NCBI GenBank assembly: GCA_021730905.1
Contig: JAKFYK010000104.1
Span: 1-40,293, forward strand
DNA length: 40,293 nucleotides
Source: Betaproteobacteria bacterium
GTDB taxonomy: Bacteria; Pseudomonadota; Gammaproteobacteria; Burkholderiales; SG8-41
Direction: 5' to 3'
The notes below the pieces were generated by a model. The model did not search any database. It was not told where the DNA came from and was given only the letters and a program-made list of their open reading frames with translations. This document shows, one piece after another, positions 8,865 through 16,466 of this stretch. How positions within the stretch are numbered: position 1 is the stretch's first letter; every line of letters begins with the position of its first letter. Position numbers and translations under genes: made by a program.

Positions 8865-10253
8865 TCAGGCGGGCGCCAGCTGTTCGGTGATCGTATTGAC
8901 GTTGGCAACGGATTCCACATCGAGCACGGCATCGCGGATGCGCGCGGGCCGATCACCGCTCAGGCTGCGCGCCGCGTTGTCCATGAATTTGGCGATGATA
9001 GCGGATTCACTGAGTGGCCGTTCCGGTGCGCCGCGATGCATATCCTCGCGTTGCTCAAAGCTGCGGCCATCGCGCATAGTGACTTTCACCGCGCCGGAAT
9101 AGAATTTCGGAAACGTGCTGTGCGGATCGATTTCGTATTCGGTGCGCTCGATCAGCGCGAGCACATCCGTATCCGCCAGTGCCGCGGGTTGCAGATCGGA
9201 GAGGCCATACTGCCCGCGCGCCAGCGCCACCGCGACACCGTAGTAGACGCTGAACACCGCGGCATAAGTGTCAGTGGGTTTGCGCCGTATCGCCGCGGGG
9301 ATGCACACCGTTTCCACCGCCGCCTGCGGCAACAGCACCCGCACTTTTTCGATATCGGCTGCGCGCAATTTGTGCTCGTGATGCAGCGCACACGCCGCGT
9401 CGATAGCTGCGATGCTGAAGTAGCACGCGGGCAATGGCTTGAATGCGACTTTATCGATTTCCCAGATGGTGTTGAAGCCAGCTGTGGCAAGACGGATGTC
9501 GCTGCGTGCCGCGTGCACGCCGAGATAAACGCGATACAGGCCGTTGTGCCCTTCGTATGGCAGCGTGGGGCCGACATAGCCGCCCTTGGCGAGCAGCGCC
9601 GCGGTGATGCCGCCGACGCCTGCCCAGCCCGGATGCATGCGCTTGGTCCACGCCATTTCCTCGACGAATTCCTGGTTGCCTGATGCGGTGCTGTAGGCGA
9701 TGCCCTGCGCGTTGGCGAGTTCGGCGGCATCAAGATCCAGCAGCAGCCCCGCGATGATCGCGGTGGCGAACACGCCTGCCACGCCGATGGGATAGAAGCC
9801 CTGTTCCTTGAAGCCGCCCTTTGCCACCGCGCCGATGCGCATTGCGCATTCCATACCGGCGATGTAGGCGAGCAGCATTTGCGATCCGCTTTTGCCGAGT
9901 GCCGCGGCCAGCGTGAGCGCGGCAGGCATGCACGCAGCGCCGGCATGCACGCGCGCGCTGATCGAGGTGTCGTCGAAATCGAGGCCGTGCGCGAGTATGC
10001 CGTTGGCGAGCACCGCATCGCGCACCGCAAGCCGTTGCGGCAGGCCGATCACCTGTGCGTTACCCGCATCGAGCGCGGCCAGTCCACGCACCGCGCGGCG
10101 ACCGAATTCAAATGATGCGGCGGCAAGTGCTGCGCCGATGGCATCGAGCAGCAGCAACTTCGCGCGCGCTGTGGTTGCTTGCGGAATGCGTTCGAGTGTG
10201 AGTCCGGCGGTAAAGCTGCCGAGTTGCTGTGCGATGGTGCGGTGAGCACTCAT
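8865..10253 (-). CDS. MmgE/PrpD-family protein (2-methylcitrate dehydratase/aconitate decarboxylase-like)
   Basis: A 462-residue cytoplasmic protein of the MmgE/PrpD superfamily, which includes 2-methylcitrate dehydratase, cis-aconitate decarboxylase and iminodisuccinate epimerase. The conserved N-terminal helical-domain signature is H89-G-L-D92-F-D-D95, followed by VHAGAACMPAALTLAAALG. The middle carries EMAWTKRMHPGWAGVGGITAALLA. The C-terminal lid domain is present (STFPKFYSGAVKVTMRDGR). The prpC and prpB partners of the methylcitrate cycle are absent, so true PrpD function is unlikely; the Bug genes on both sides suggest a dehydratase or lyase for an imported carboxylate. The start codon has no Shine-Dalgarno sequence: an AT-rich element (10251-10282) reaches the ATG. 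Confidence 0.92.
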   Translation of the reverse strand: MSAHRTIAQQLGSFTAGLTLERIPQATTARAKLLLLDAIGAALAAASFEFGRRAVRGLAALDAGNAQVIGLPQRLAVRDAVLANGILAHGLDFDDTSISARVHAGAACMPAALTLAAALGKSGSQMLLAYIAGMECAMRIGAVAKGGFKEQGFYPIGVAGVFATAIIAGLLLDLDAAELANAQGIAYSTASGNQEFVEEMAWTKRMHPGWAGVGGITAALLAKGGYVGPTLPYEGHNGLYRVYLGVHAARSDIRLATAGFNTIWEIDKVAFKPLPACYFSIAAIDAACALHHEHKLRAADIEKVRVLLPQAAVETVCIPAAIRRKPTDTYAAVFSVYYGVAVALARGQYGLSDLQPAALADTDVLALIERTEYEIDPHSTFPKFYSGAVKVTMRDGRSFEQREDMHRGAPERPLSESAIIAKFMDNAARSLSGDRPARIRDAVLDVESVANVNTITEQLAPA

Positions 10254-10282
10254 AATAAAATATGAATAAAAACAAATACTTA
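10251..10282 (-). repeat. AT-rich dispersed element, copy B (abuts the PrpD-family start codon)
   Basis: On the minus strand this reads TAAGTATTTGTTTTTATT then CATATTTTATTATG, where the final ATG is the start codon of the MmgE/PrpD gene. It fills the 39-bp gap after the preceding Bug gene and replaces any Shine-Dalgarno sequence. The first 16 bases are identical to copies A and E. Confidence 0.75.
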
Positions 10283-10292
10283 TGATTTAAGG

Positions 10293-11258
10293 CTATTCGG
10301 TCTTTATGCCTATCTGCTTTACCACTTTGCCGAAGCGTTCATAGTCTTCGCGGATGATCTTCGCGTAGTCCGCCGGCGTGCTCCACACCGGTTCTTCACC
10401 CAGCGCGGCGTAGCGTTGCCGCGTGTCGCCTGAATTCAGTGCCTGCACCAGCGCGGCATTGACGCGGTCGACAATAGCGCGCGGCGTGCCTTTGGGCGCC
10501 ATCACCCCGTTCCAGCCGAGGAACCTGAAACCGGGTACGCCGGATTCCGCGATCGTCGGCAGATCCGGAAAAATTGCCGAGCGCTTTTCGCCGCTGACCG
10601 CAATGCAGCGCGCGCGCCCGGCTTTCATGTTGGGCACCACCGCGGCTATCGGCGCCAGCGTCCAATGCGCTTCGCCTGCGCCCAGTGCCGTCATCGACGG
10701 ACCGGCGCCTTTGTAGGGCACGTGCGTGCTGTCGACTCCGGCGGCTCGAAGAAACATGACACCGACAAGATGGCTGGTCGATCCCACGCCGGAGGAGGAC
10801 ATCAGCAGTTGGCCTTGCCGCGCACGCGCGAGGTCGATGAATTCGCGTGTAGTCTTTGCCGGCAGCCCGGCGGTTACGCATAAACCGGCTTGCGTCACGG
10901 CGAACAGCGATATCGGCGCGAAATCGTTGATCGGGTGATACGGCACGCTTTTGTAGGTGTGCGGCGCGACCGAGTGCGTGGCGAACGAGGTGCCGAGCAA
11001 GGTGTAACCGTCGGGCGCGGCGCGCGCGACGATTTCCACGGCGATGGTGCCGCCCGCGCCGGGCCGGTTATCGACCACGATCTGCTGGCCGAGAATTTCG
11101 GATGCACGCATAAAGGCAACGCGGCCGAGAATGTCGCCGGCCGAGCCAGGGCCGTTTGACAGCACCATGCGCACCGGGCGGGCAGGGTAGATCTCCGCGG
11201 CGCGTGGCGCGCCGCAGATCACGCATGCAGCCAACAGTACCGTCCAATGAGTCCGCAT
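10293..11258 (-). CDS. Bug/TctC-family periplasmic solute-binding protein
   Basis: A 321-residue binding protein. The frame is open to 11300, but the start at 11258 is preferred: GAGG lies seven bases before it and it gives a compact signal peptide (MRTHWTVLLAACVICGAPRA). Landmarks: YPARPVRMVLSNGPGSAGD (the usual PGG is PGS), NRPGAGGTI, APDGYTLLG, HVPYKGAGPSMTALGAG and LPTIAESGVPGF. It is the first gene of the minus-strand set Bug-PrpD-Bug-PRISE and is divergent from the bicupin gene at 11321. The 62 bp between them must hold both promoters and contains an inverted repeat at 11289-11310. Confidence 0.94.
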   Translation of the reverse strand: MRTHWTVLLAACVICGAPRAAEIYPARPVRMVLSNGPGSAGDILGRVAFMRASEILGQQIVVDNRPGAGGTIAVEIVARAAPDGYTLLGTSFATHSVAPHTYKSVPYHPINDFAPISLFAVTQAGLCVTAGLPAKTTREFIDLARARQGQLLMSSSGVGSTSHLVGVMFLRAAGVDSTHVPYKGAGPSMTALGAGEAHWTLAPIAAVVPNMKAGRARCIAVSGEKRSAIFPDLPTIAESGVPGFRFLGWNGVMAPKGTPRAIVDRVNAALVQALNSGDTRQRYAALGEEPVWSTPADYAKIIREDYERFGKVVKQIGIKTE

Positions 11259-11288
11259 GACTACGCCTCGCATCAATTGGGTTATATT

Positions 11289-11310
11289 GCGCCGATACAT
11301 TAACCGGCGC
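11289..11310. promoter_or_regulatory. Inverted repeat in a divergent promoter region (candidate operator)
   Basis: GCGCCG (11289-11294), a 10-base AT-rich spacer, then CGGCGC (11305-11310). It sits 11 bp before the bicupin start and about 30 bp upstream of the divergent Bug start. Position and symmetry suit a dimeric repressor or activator, but a chance GC-rich palindrome is possible. Confidence 0.4.
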
Positions 11311-11320
11311 AGGGCGCATC

Positions 11321-12211
11321 ATGCAATACATCTACGGATATTACGAACTCGATATCGCGCCCGACAATCCGACCAGCGCCAAGGTCGCGCCGCGCCGCGT
11401 GTTATCGGGACCGACCCTGGAAACCGGTAAATCCTCGACCATCGGCGCAGTGCTGTACGGCGAACATGTCGCGGTGGCGCTCGCGATGCAGTCGGCGGGG
11501 TCGGGCGCCAAAGCGCATACCCATCCGAACGAGCAGTTCAACTACATCCTGCAAGGGGTGATGGTGTCGGACATCGATGACGAGAAACAAACCTTTGGCA
11601 GCAAAGGCATGATCGTGCATACGCCGTCGATGTCGGTGCACACCGGACAGGCGTGCCCCGACGAAGACATGTACTTTTTCGCGATGAAGGATACGCGCCA
11701 CGGCATCACCGGCCCCCCCGTCGACGGCAAATACGATGGCCCGTTCTACCTGCCAGGATTCGGCAAGCGCGCCGGCGAGCCCATGCGAACCACCGCGCAG
11801 ATGATGGCCGAATCCGGCATGGATCCCGCAGGCGCAAAGACGCGTTACATCTACGACTTCAATGATTGGGCGGAGCGGGCGGACCGCAAAACCAGCGCGC
11901 GCATGATTCCCCCGCAGGAGATGCAGTTACCCACCGGCGTGAAAGGCGGATTGCTGATCAGTGAAAAACTGCAGGTTGCGGTGCTCGATCTCGCGCCCGG
12001 CGCAACATTGACCACGCATGTGCATGAAAATGAACAGTTCACGCTGGTGGCCGAAGGCGATGTGCATGCGTATGTCGCGGGCAATGCGCATCGCGTCGCC
12101 GAGCGCTTTGTGATTCACGTGCCGCCACAAGTGTCGCACGGCATCATCGCCGGTACCAAAGGCGCGCGCATCGTGACAGTGCAGGACACGCGGTTTGCGT
12201 TTGCGGGATAA
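11321..12211 (+). CDS. Bicupin-domain protein
   Basis: A 296-residue protein with two cupin domains and no signal peptide. Domain 1 has the metal-site pattern H66-x-H68-x2-E71 in KAHTHPNEQF and a second-motif His at H107 (MSVHTG). Domain 2 repeats it: H233-x-H235-x2-E238 in TTHVHENEQF, with H273 in PQVSHGI. Both sites look intact, as in metal-dependent dioxygenases, decarboxylases or isomerases. The linker GPFYLPGFGKRAGEP is not recognised. It is divergent from the Bug/PrpD set and may act on the same substrate, but that is only proximity. Specific activity unknown. Confidence 0.85.
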   Translation: MQYIYGYYELDIAPDNPTSAKVAPRRVLSGPTLETGKSSTIGAVLYGEHVAVALAMQSAGSGAKAHTHPNEQFNYILQGVMVSDIDDEKQTFGSKGMIVHTPSMSVHTGQACPDEDMYFFAMKDTRHGITGPPVDGKYDGPFYLPGFGKRAGEPMRTTAQMMAESGMDPAGAKTRYIYDFNDWAERADRKTSARMIPPQEMQLPTGVKGGLLISEKLQVAVLDLAPGATLTTHVHENEQFTLVAEGDVHAYVAGNAHRVAERFVIHVPPQVSHGIIAGTKGARIVTVQDTRFAFAG

Positions 12212-12290
12212 TGTTGTTGCGAAGGGCTAAGTCAGTTTTCGATGTGACCCGCTGCAGGTTTGCATTTTGCGGTTCCGAAAGGAGTATGGC

Positions 12291-13079
12291 ATGCCCGATA
12301 ACTGGCAGAGCGGTGATCCTTACGAACAATACGTAGGCCGCTGGAGCCGGCGAGTCGCGCCGAAATTTCTGGACTGGCTGGCCATGCCGCCGAGGCTGCA
12401 TTGGCTCGACGTAGGCTGCGGTACGGGCGCTCTGTGCGCCGCAGTTCTCGATCAGTGCGCACCTGCATCGGTATCGGCGATTGAACCATCGGAAGGATTT
12501 CTCAAGGCAGCGCGGGAACGTCTCGGCGATCGTGTCGTGTTGCAGCTGGGCGGCGCTACTGACCTTGCATTTGCCGACGCTTCGTTCGATGTCACGGTAT
12601 GCGGCCTGGTGCTCAATTTCATTCCCGATGGCCGCGCCGGACTCGCAGCGATGCGCCGCGTCACACGACCCGGCGGTTGTATTGCGGGTTACGTGTGGGA
12701 TTACAGCGGCAAGATGGAATTGATGCGCTATTTCTGGAATGCCGCCGTCGATCTCAGTCCGGCCGCTGCCGCACTCGATGAAGGCGCGCGTTTCCCGCTG
12801 TGCCGTCCCGAGGCGCTGGCCGCTCTGTTCCAGAGTGCAGGGCTGATCAACGTGGCGACGAATGCAATCGACGTCGATACACCCTTTGCAGATTTCGACG
12901 AGTATTGGCGCCCGTTTCTCGGCGGCAACGGACCGGCGCCAGCGTATGCCATGTCGCTCGACGAGTCGGCGCGAACGCGGCTGCGCGAGCGCATACGCGA
13001 AACGCTCCCGATCCAGGCAGACGGTTCATTGCGGCTGATCGCACGCGCATGGGCTGTACGCGGCGCCGTGGCCCGGTAA
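12291..13079 (+). CDS. Class I SAM-dependent methyltransferase
   Basis: A 262-residue protein with a classic Rossmann methyltransferase fold. Motif I is LDVGCGTGAL, the acidic ribose-binding position is in SAIEPSEGF, motif II/III is the FADASFDVTVC stretch, and motif IV/post-IV is LNFIPDGRAGLAAMRRVTRPGG. The start at 12291 is chosen because AAAGGAG lies six bases upstream; the frame extends to a TTG at 12267 with no ribosome site. The W-S-R-R-V-A-P-K-F-L N-terminal segment resembles UbiE/Methyltransf_11-type small-molecule enzymes. The methyl acceptor is not predictable. Confidence 0.9.
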   Translation: MPDNWQSGDPYEQYVGRWSRRVAPKFLDWLAMPPRLHWLDVGCGTGALCAAVLDQCAPASVSAIEPSEGFLKAARERLGDRVVLQLGGATDLAFADASFDVTVCGLVLNFIPDGRAGLAAMRRVTRPGGCIAGYVWDYSGKMELMRYFWNAAVDLSPAAAALDEGARFPLCRPEALAALFQSAGLINVATNAIDVDTPFADFDEYWRPFLGGNGPAPAYAMSLDESARTRLRERIRETLPIQADGSLRLIARAWAVRGAVAR

Positions 13080-13119
13080 TTCATCGTTCGGTGTCAATAG
13101 GCCATGGGGAGTCTGCATC

Positions 13120-13746
13120 ATGCTCACAACTTTGCTGACTGTGGCGCTGCTGCACTGGCTGGTGCTGATCACACCGGGTGCGAACACGCTGCTGATCTCG
13201 CAACTCGCCGCCAGCGGCCATCGCAGCAGCGCCTGTTACGCAAGCGTCGGCATCAGTGTCGTGGCGGCGACGTGGGCGCTGCTGGCGATAGTCGGCGTGA
13301 ACAGTCTGTTTGCGCTGCACCCAAGGCTGCGATTGGCGGTGCAGATCGCGGGTGGTATTTATCTGTGCTACATCGCGTACAGGTTATGGCACGCCGGCCT
13401 GCCCGCAGCAATGCAGCAGTCCGGCCGATTCGCGCCGTGGAAGGCGTTTCGTCTGGGCTTTTTTACCAATATCATGAATCCGAAATCGGCGCTTTTTTTC
13501 GGCAGCGTGTTTGCCGCCGCATTGCCGGCAGAAACCGAACCAGTGCTGCTGATCGCGGCGGTGACGCTGGTTTTTGTAAATGCACTGGCGTGGCATATCG
13601 CGCTGGCGCTTGCCTTTTCGCATCGCGTGGTACAGGCCGGCTATGCGCGGCAACGCAGGCTGCTGAACCGTGTTTGCGCCGGTATCGTTGGCGCTTATGG
13701 ATTGCGTTTGCTCATTGCTACTGCAAACGAATCGGGAACCCGGTGA
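13120..13746 (+). CDS. LysE/RhtB-family amino-acid exporter
   Basis: A 208-residue inner-membrane protein with about six hydrophobic segments. It has the family N-terminal signature LITPGANTLLI, a GISVVAATWALLAIVGV helix, and the central FRLGFFTNIMNPKSALFF segment typical of LysE/RhtB exporters of amino acids or their analogues. GGGGAG precedes the ATG by eight bases. It follows the methyltransferase by 40 bp on the same strand and converges with the cytochrome c gene 14 bp away, with no obvious terminator hairpin between them. Substrate unknown. Confidence 0.9.
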   Translation: MLTTLLTVALLHWLVLITPGANTLLISQLAASGHRSSACYASVGISVVAATWALLAIVGVNSLFALHPRLRLAVQIAGGIYLCYIAYRLWHAGLPAAMQQSGRFAPWKAFRLGFFTNIMNPKSALFFGSVFAAALPAETEPVLLIAAVTLVFVNALAWHIALALAFSHRVVQAGYARQRRLLNRVCAGIVGAYGLRLLIATANESGTR

Positions 13747-13760
13747 TTGGGCGATAAGTT

Positions 13761-14075
13761 CTAAGGGGTCTTCTCCCCCGTTGCCACGTAAGTCCACAGC
13801 GCCTCGATCTCCTCGGGCTTGAGCTGGCCGCGCCATGGCGGCATCTGGTTCTTGCCGTTGGTCACCGAATTGATGAAGCGCGTTTGCTGGTCTTTGGGAA
13901 ATTCGCGCAGATTGAACAGACCCGGGTCGCTCATGCGTTCGCCGTGGCAGGGCGCACAGTGGGCCGCGAATACTTCCGCCCCTTGTTTGATGCGTTCGGG
14001 CGGGAAGGATTGCGCCCCGACATCCGCCAGCGGGAGCGCCAGGGTGGATGCAACGAGCAGTGCGGGAAGCTTCAT
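13761..14075 (-). CDS. Periplasmic monohaem cytochrome c
   Basis: A 104-residue exported c-type cytochrome. It has a signal peptide (MKLPALLVASTLALPLADVG, cleavage near AQS) and one haem site, C40-A-P-C43-H44, with the probable axial Met at M78 in NQMPPWRG. It starts 30 bp after the PQQ dehydrogenase stop on the same strand, so it is very likely that enzyme's electron acceptor in the periplasm, as XoxG/MxaG or ExaB serve other PQQ alcohol dehydrogenases. The ribosome site is poor: AGAAGG directly abuts the ATG. Confidence 0.92.
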   Translation of the reverse strand: MKLPALLVASTLALPLADVGAQSFPPERIKQGAEVFAAHCAPCHGERMSDPGLFNLREFPKDQQTRFINSVTNGKNQMPPWRGQLKPEEIEALWTYVATGEKTP

Positions 14076-14105
14076 CCTTCTATCGTGATGCTGTACAAAC
14101 CCGGT

Positions 14106-15776
14106 TCAATCCGGCATCAGCGCAAACGTCCACATCGATCCGCCGGTCGGCACCGTGCCGCGAGCCATGCGGCGCGCGGAATTGCCGGCGATGCCGGATG
14201 CGATGCTGATGTATTGCCGTCCCTTGTGCGTGTAGGTGACTGCGGTGGCATTGATGGAAGAACTGGTCTGGAATTCCCACAGCGTCTTGCCGGTGGCTTC
14301 ATCCAGCGCAATGAATTTTCCACCGACATCGCCGGTGAATAGCAAGCCGCCATCAGTCGACAACATGCCGGCAGAACTTGCGAGTTGCAGGGGGATAGAC
14401 CATTTTTTCTTGCCGCTGATCGGATCCATGGCGATGTGATTGCCAACGATTTCACCGGGTTTTGGGATGTACTCGCGCCCGGTGATTCCGGTGGAACGCT
14501 GGCCAATGACCTGCGGCTTGCCGGTCGGCGGCGTAATCCTGAAGATGCGCGGGATGTCCCATGAGCTGGTGTAGATCAATCCGGTGTTCGGGTTGTATGC
14601 CACCGGCACCGCATTTACGCCGCGCTGCGGGTAGATCGACACTTCCTCGCCCTTGACGATGTTGTCGTAGAGTTCCATGTTCACTACCGGCCGGCCCGTC
14701 GCAAGATCGATTTTAGAAGCCCAGTTCACGCGCGTGAACGCATGTGCCGCCAGCAACCTGCCGTTAGTGCGGTCGATGGTGTACATGAAACCGTTCTTGT
14801 TGACCTGAAACAGCACCTTGCGCGGCTTACCCTCGAACGTGATGTCGGCAAGCACCGGTTCATCGGTGCCGTCCACGTCCCACACATCGTTGGGCGTGTA
14901 TTGGTAGTGCCACACGATTTCGCCGGTCTTGGGGCGTATCGCGAGCAGCGTGCTGGCATAGAGGCCGTCGAGCGCGTTGCGGCTCTGTGGTGTCCACGGC
15001 GCCGGGTTGCCGGTGCCCCAATAGACGAGATCAAGCTCCGGGTCGTACGCACCGCTGCGCCAGGTCGGCGCGCCGCCATGCTTCCAGGCTTCGCTGTCCT
15101 TGGGCCAGGTTTCCGAGCCCGGCTCACCCGGTGCGGGAATGGTGTAGGTGCGCCACAGGTGTTTGCCGGTATCCGGATCCCAGCCATTGAGAAAACCGCG
15201 CGTGGTGAATTCGCCGCCGGCCATGCCGGTGATCAGCACGCCGTTGGCGATCAGCGGTGCTGCAGTGGCGGTGTAGCCTTCCTTGTGGTCGGCGAATTTC
15301 TGTTTCCAGAGTTCCTTGCCGGTTTTCATGTCAAGCGCCAGCACGTGATTGTCGAGCGTGATGCGAAACAGCTTGCCGTTGTAAATGGTGGCGGTACCGC
15401 GCGCGATCACACCACAGCAGGCCTTCGCTGCGGCTTCCGGCGCCCATTGCGCTTCGGTGCGCCAGAGTTGGCGGCCGGTCGCCACGTCGATGGCGAACGT
15501 CCATTTGGCGTTGATCACGTACATCACGCCGTTATAGATCGTGGGCTGCGCGGTTTCGCCAAAATCGTTCATCAAACTCATGCTCCAGATCGGCACCAGG
15601 CGCTTCACGTTGGACTTGTTGATGTGCTTGAGCGGGCTGTGGTTCTTGAGGTCATAGCCCATGCCCTGCACTGGCACGTTCTCGGTGTTCTTGCCCGCGT
15701 TGACCAGTTCATCGGCGGTTTGGGCATACCCCCAAGCGCACCAGGAACACAGCCAGACAGCCAGTAGATTTTTCAT
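14106..15776 (-). CDS. PQQ-dependent alcohol dehydrogenase with lanthanide-type Asp pair
   Basis: A 556-residue periplasmic quinoprotein of the methanol/ethanol dehydrogenase family. The signal peptide is MKNLLAVWLCSWCAWGYAQT and tryptophan-docking repeats run along the beta-propeller (for example TGKELWKQKF, TGKTLWEFQT). The rare vicinal disulfide Cys pair is C120-C121 (AKACCG). Metal/PQQ ligands align as E189 (GGEFTTRGF), N257 (GTGNPAPW) and catalytic D300. The residue two after it, D302 (W-D-V-D-G), is the extra acidic ligand diagnostic of lanthanide-dependent XoxF/PedH-type enzymes; calcium MxaF-type enzymes have Ala, Ser or Thr there. It has no haem domain, so it needs the adjacent cytochrome c. 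GGGAGG lies seven bases before the ATG. The metal assignment is inference from one position. Confidence 0.9.
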   Translation of the reverse strand: MKNLLAVWLCSWCAWGYAQTADELVNAGKNTENVPVQGMGYDLKNHSPLKHINKSNVKRLVPIWSMSLMNDFGETAQPTIYNGVMYVINAKWTFAIDVATGRQLWRTEAQWAPEAAAKACCGVIARGTATIYNGKLFRITLDNHVLALDMKTGKELWKQKFADHKEGYTATAAPLIANGVLITGMAGGEFTTRGFLNGWDPDTGKHLWRTYTIPAPGEPGSETWPKDSEAWKHGGAPTWRSGAYDPELDLVYWGTGNPAPWTPQSRNALDGLYASTLLAIRPKTGEIVWHYQYTPNDVWDVDGTDEPVLADITFEGKPRKVLFQVNKNGFMYTIDRTNGRLLAAHAFTRVNWASKIDLATGRPVVNMELYDNIVKGEEVSIYPQRGVNAVPVAYNPNTGLIYTSSWDIPRIFRITPPTGKPQVIGQRSTGITGREYIPKPGEIVGNHIAMDPISGKKKWSIPLQLASSAGMLSTDGGLLFTGDVGGKFIALDEATGKTLWEFQTSSSINATAVTYTHKGRQYISIASGIAGNSARRMARGTVPTGGSMWTFALMPD

Positions 15777-15906
15777 GATTTGCCCTCCCGATTGAACAGC
15801 ATGACGTTCTTACAATGTGGATGTTGTTTTGGTTCTTGATGAATTCTATTCCTGCAGCAGGCGTGAATCCAGCCGGTGCGGTGCCAAGTGGAGTGCATGC
15901 GCGAAA

Positions 15907-15935
15907 TTGACAGACCACAAGGTGGTTTGTATAGT
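15907..15935 (+). promoter_or_regulatory. Near-consensus sigma70 promoter with a palindrome in the spacer
   Basis: TTGACA (15907-15912), a 17-base spacer, then TATAGT (15930-15935). This is the best promoter in the window and lies 48 bases before the GlcG-like start codon. Within the spacer ACCAC-AAG-GTGGT (15914-15926) forms a perfect 5-base inverted repeat, well placed for a repressor that blocks RNA polymerase. The operator role is inference. Confidence 0.75.
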
Positions 15936-15983
15936 CGGCGCAGCCGTTTTCCCTTCCTTCCAGCCCTCATCCCGGAGATCACG

Positions 15984-16415
15984 ATGCCGCTTACCTTGAA
16001 GCAAGCCAATACCATTTGCGAAAAAGCGCTTGAACACGCGCGCGCCAAAAATTTCGCCAAGCTCACTATCGTGGTGCTCGACGAATCCGGCAATCTCAAG
16101 GCCGCGCAGCGCGAAGATGGCGCGAGCATGTTTCGTTACGACGTGGCGCTGGGCAAGGCGTGGGGCGCGGTAGGGATGAGCTGTTCCAGCCGCGCGCTGG
16201 CGAATCGCGCCAAGGGCAACCCGAATTTTTTCCTGACGCTGGCGGCGACGGCACAAGGCAAATTTCTGCCGCAGCAGGGCGCGGTGCTGATACGTGATGC
16301 CAGTGGCACCATACTCGGCGCGGCCGGCATCAGCGGCGCCAGCGGCGACGAGGATGAAGAGTGCGCGGCCAAGGGAGTGGAAGCAGCGGGATTGAAGCCC
16401 GATGCCTCTGCCTGA
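15984..16415 (+). CDS. GlcG/HbpS family protein (DUF336-type haem-binding fold)
   Basis: A 143-residue cytoplasmic protein of the GlcG/HbpS family (PF03928). Typical segments are LTLKQANTICEKALEHARAK, TIVVLDESGNLKAAQREDGA, the Ala/Ser-rich middle (KAWGAVGMSCSSRALANRA) and the glycine-rich GAAGISGASGDEDEECAAKG tail. The frame opens at 15876, but the ATG at 15984 has GGAG six bases upstream and matches the family N-terminus. Members occur beside glycolate, diol and alcohol catabolic genes and some bind haem or cobalamin; the exact role is unsettled. It is followed 51 bp later by the sugar-acid dehydratase and is divergent from the PQQ dehydrogenase, suggesting a shared alcohol/aldonate theme. 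Confidence 0.9.
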   Translation: MPLTLKQANTICEKALEHARAKNFAKLTIVVLDESGNLKAAQREDGASMFRYDVALGKAWGAVGMSCSSRALANRAKGNPNFFLTLAATAQGKFLPQQGAVLIRDASGTILGAAGISGASGDEDEECAAKGVEAAGLKPDASA

Positions 16416-16466
16416 CAATCTGCCTGGCTATTTTCATAATAACTAATAACAGACTGGAGACTGAAC

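Noticed and set aside
7855..9102. A 415-codon plus-strand open frame opposite a Bug gene and part of a PrpD gene
   Set aside because: Antisense to two well-supported genes, with Arg/Gln/His-rich composition.
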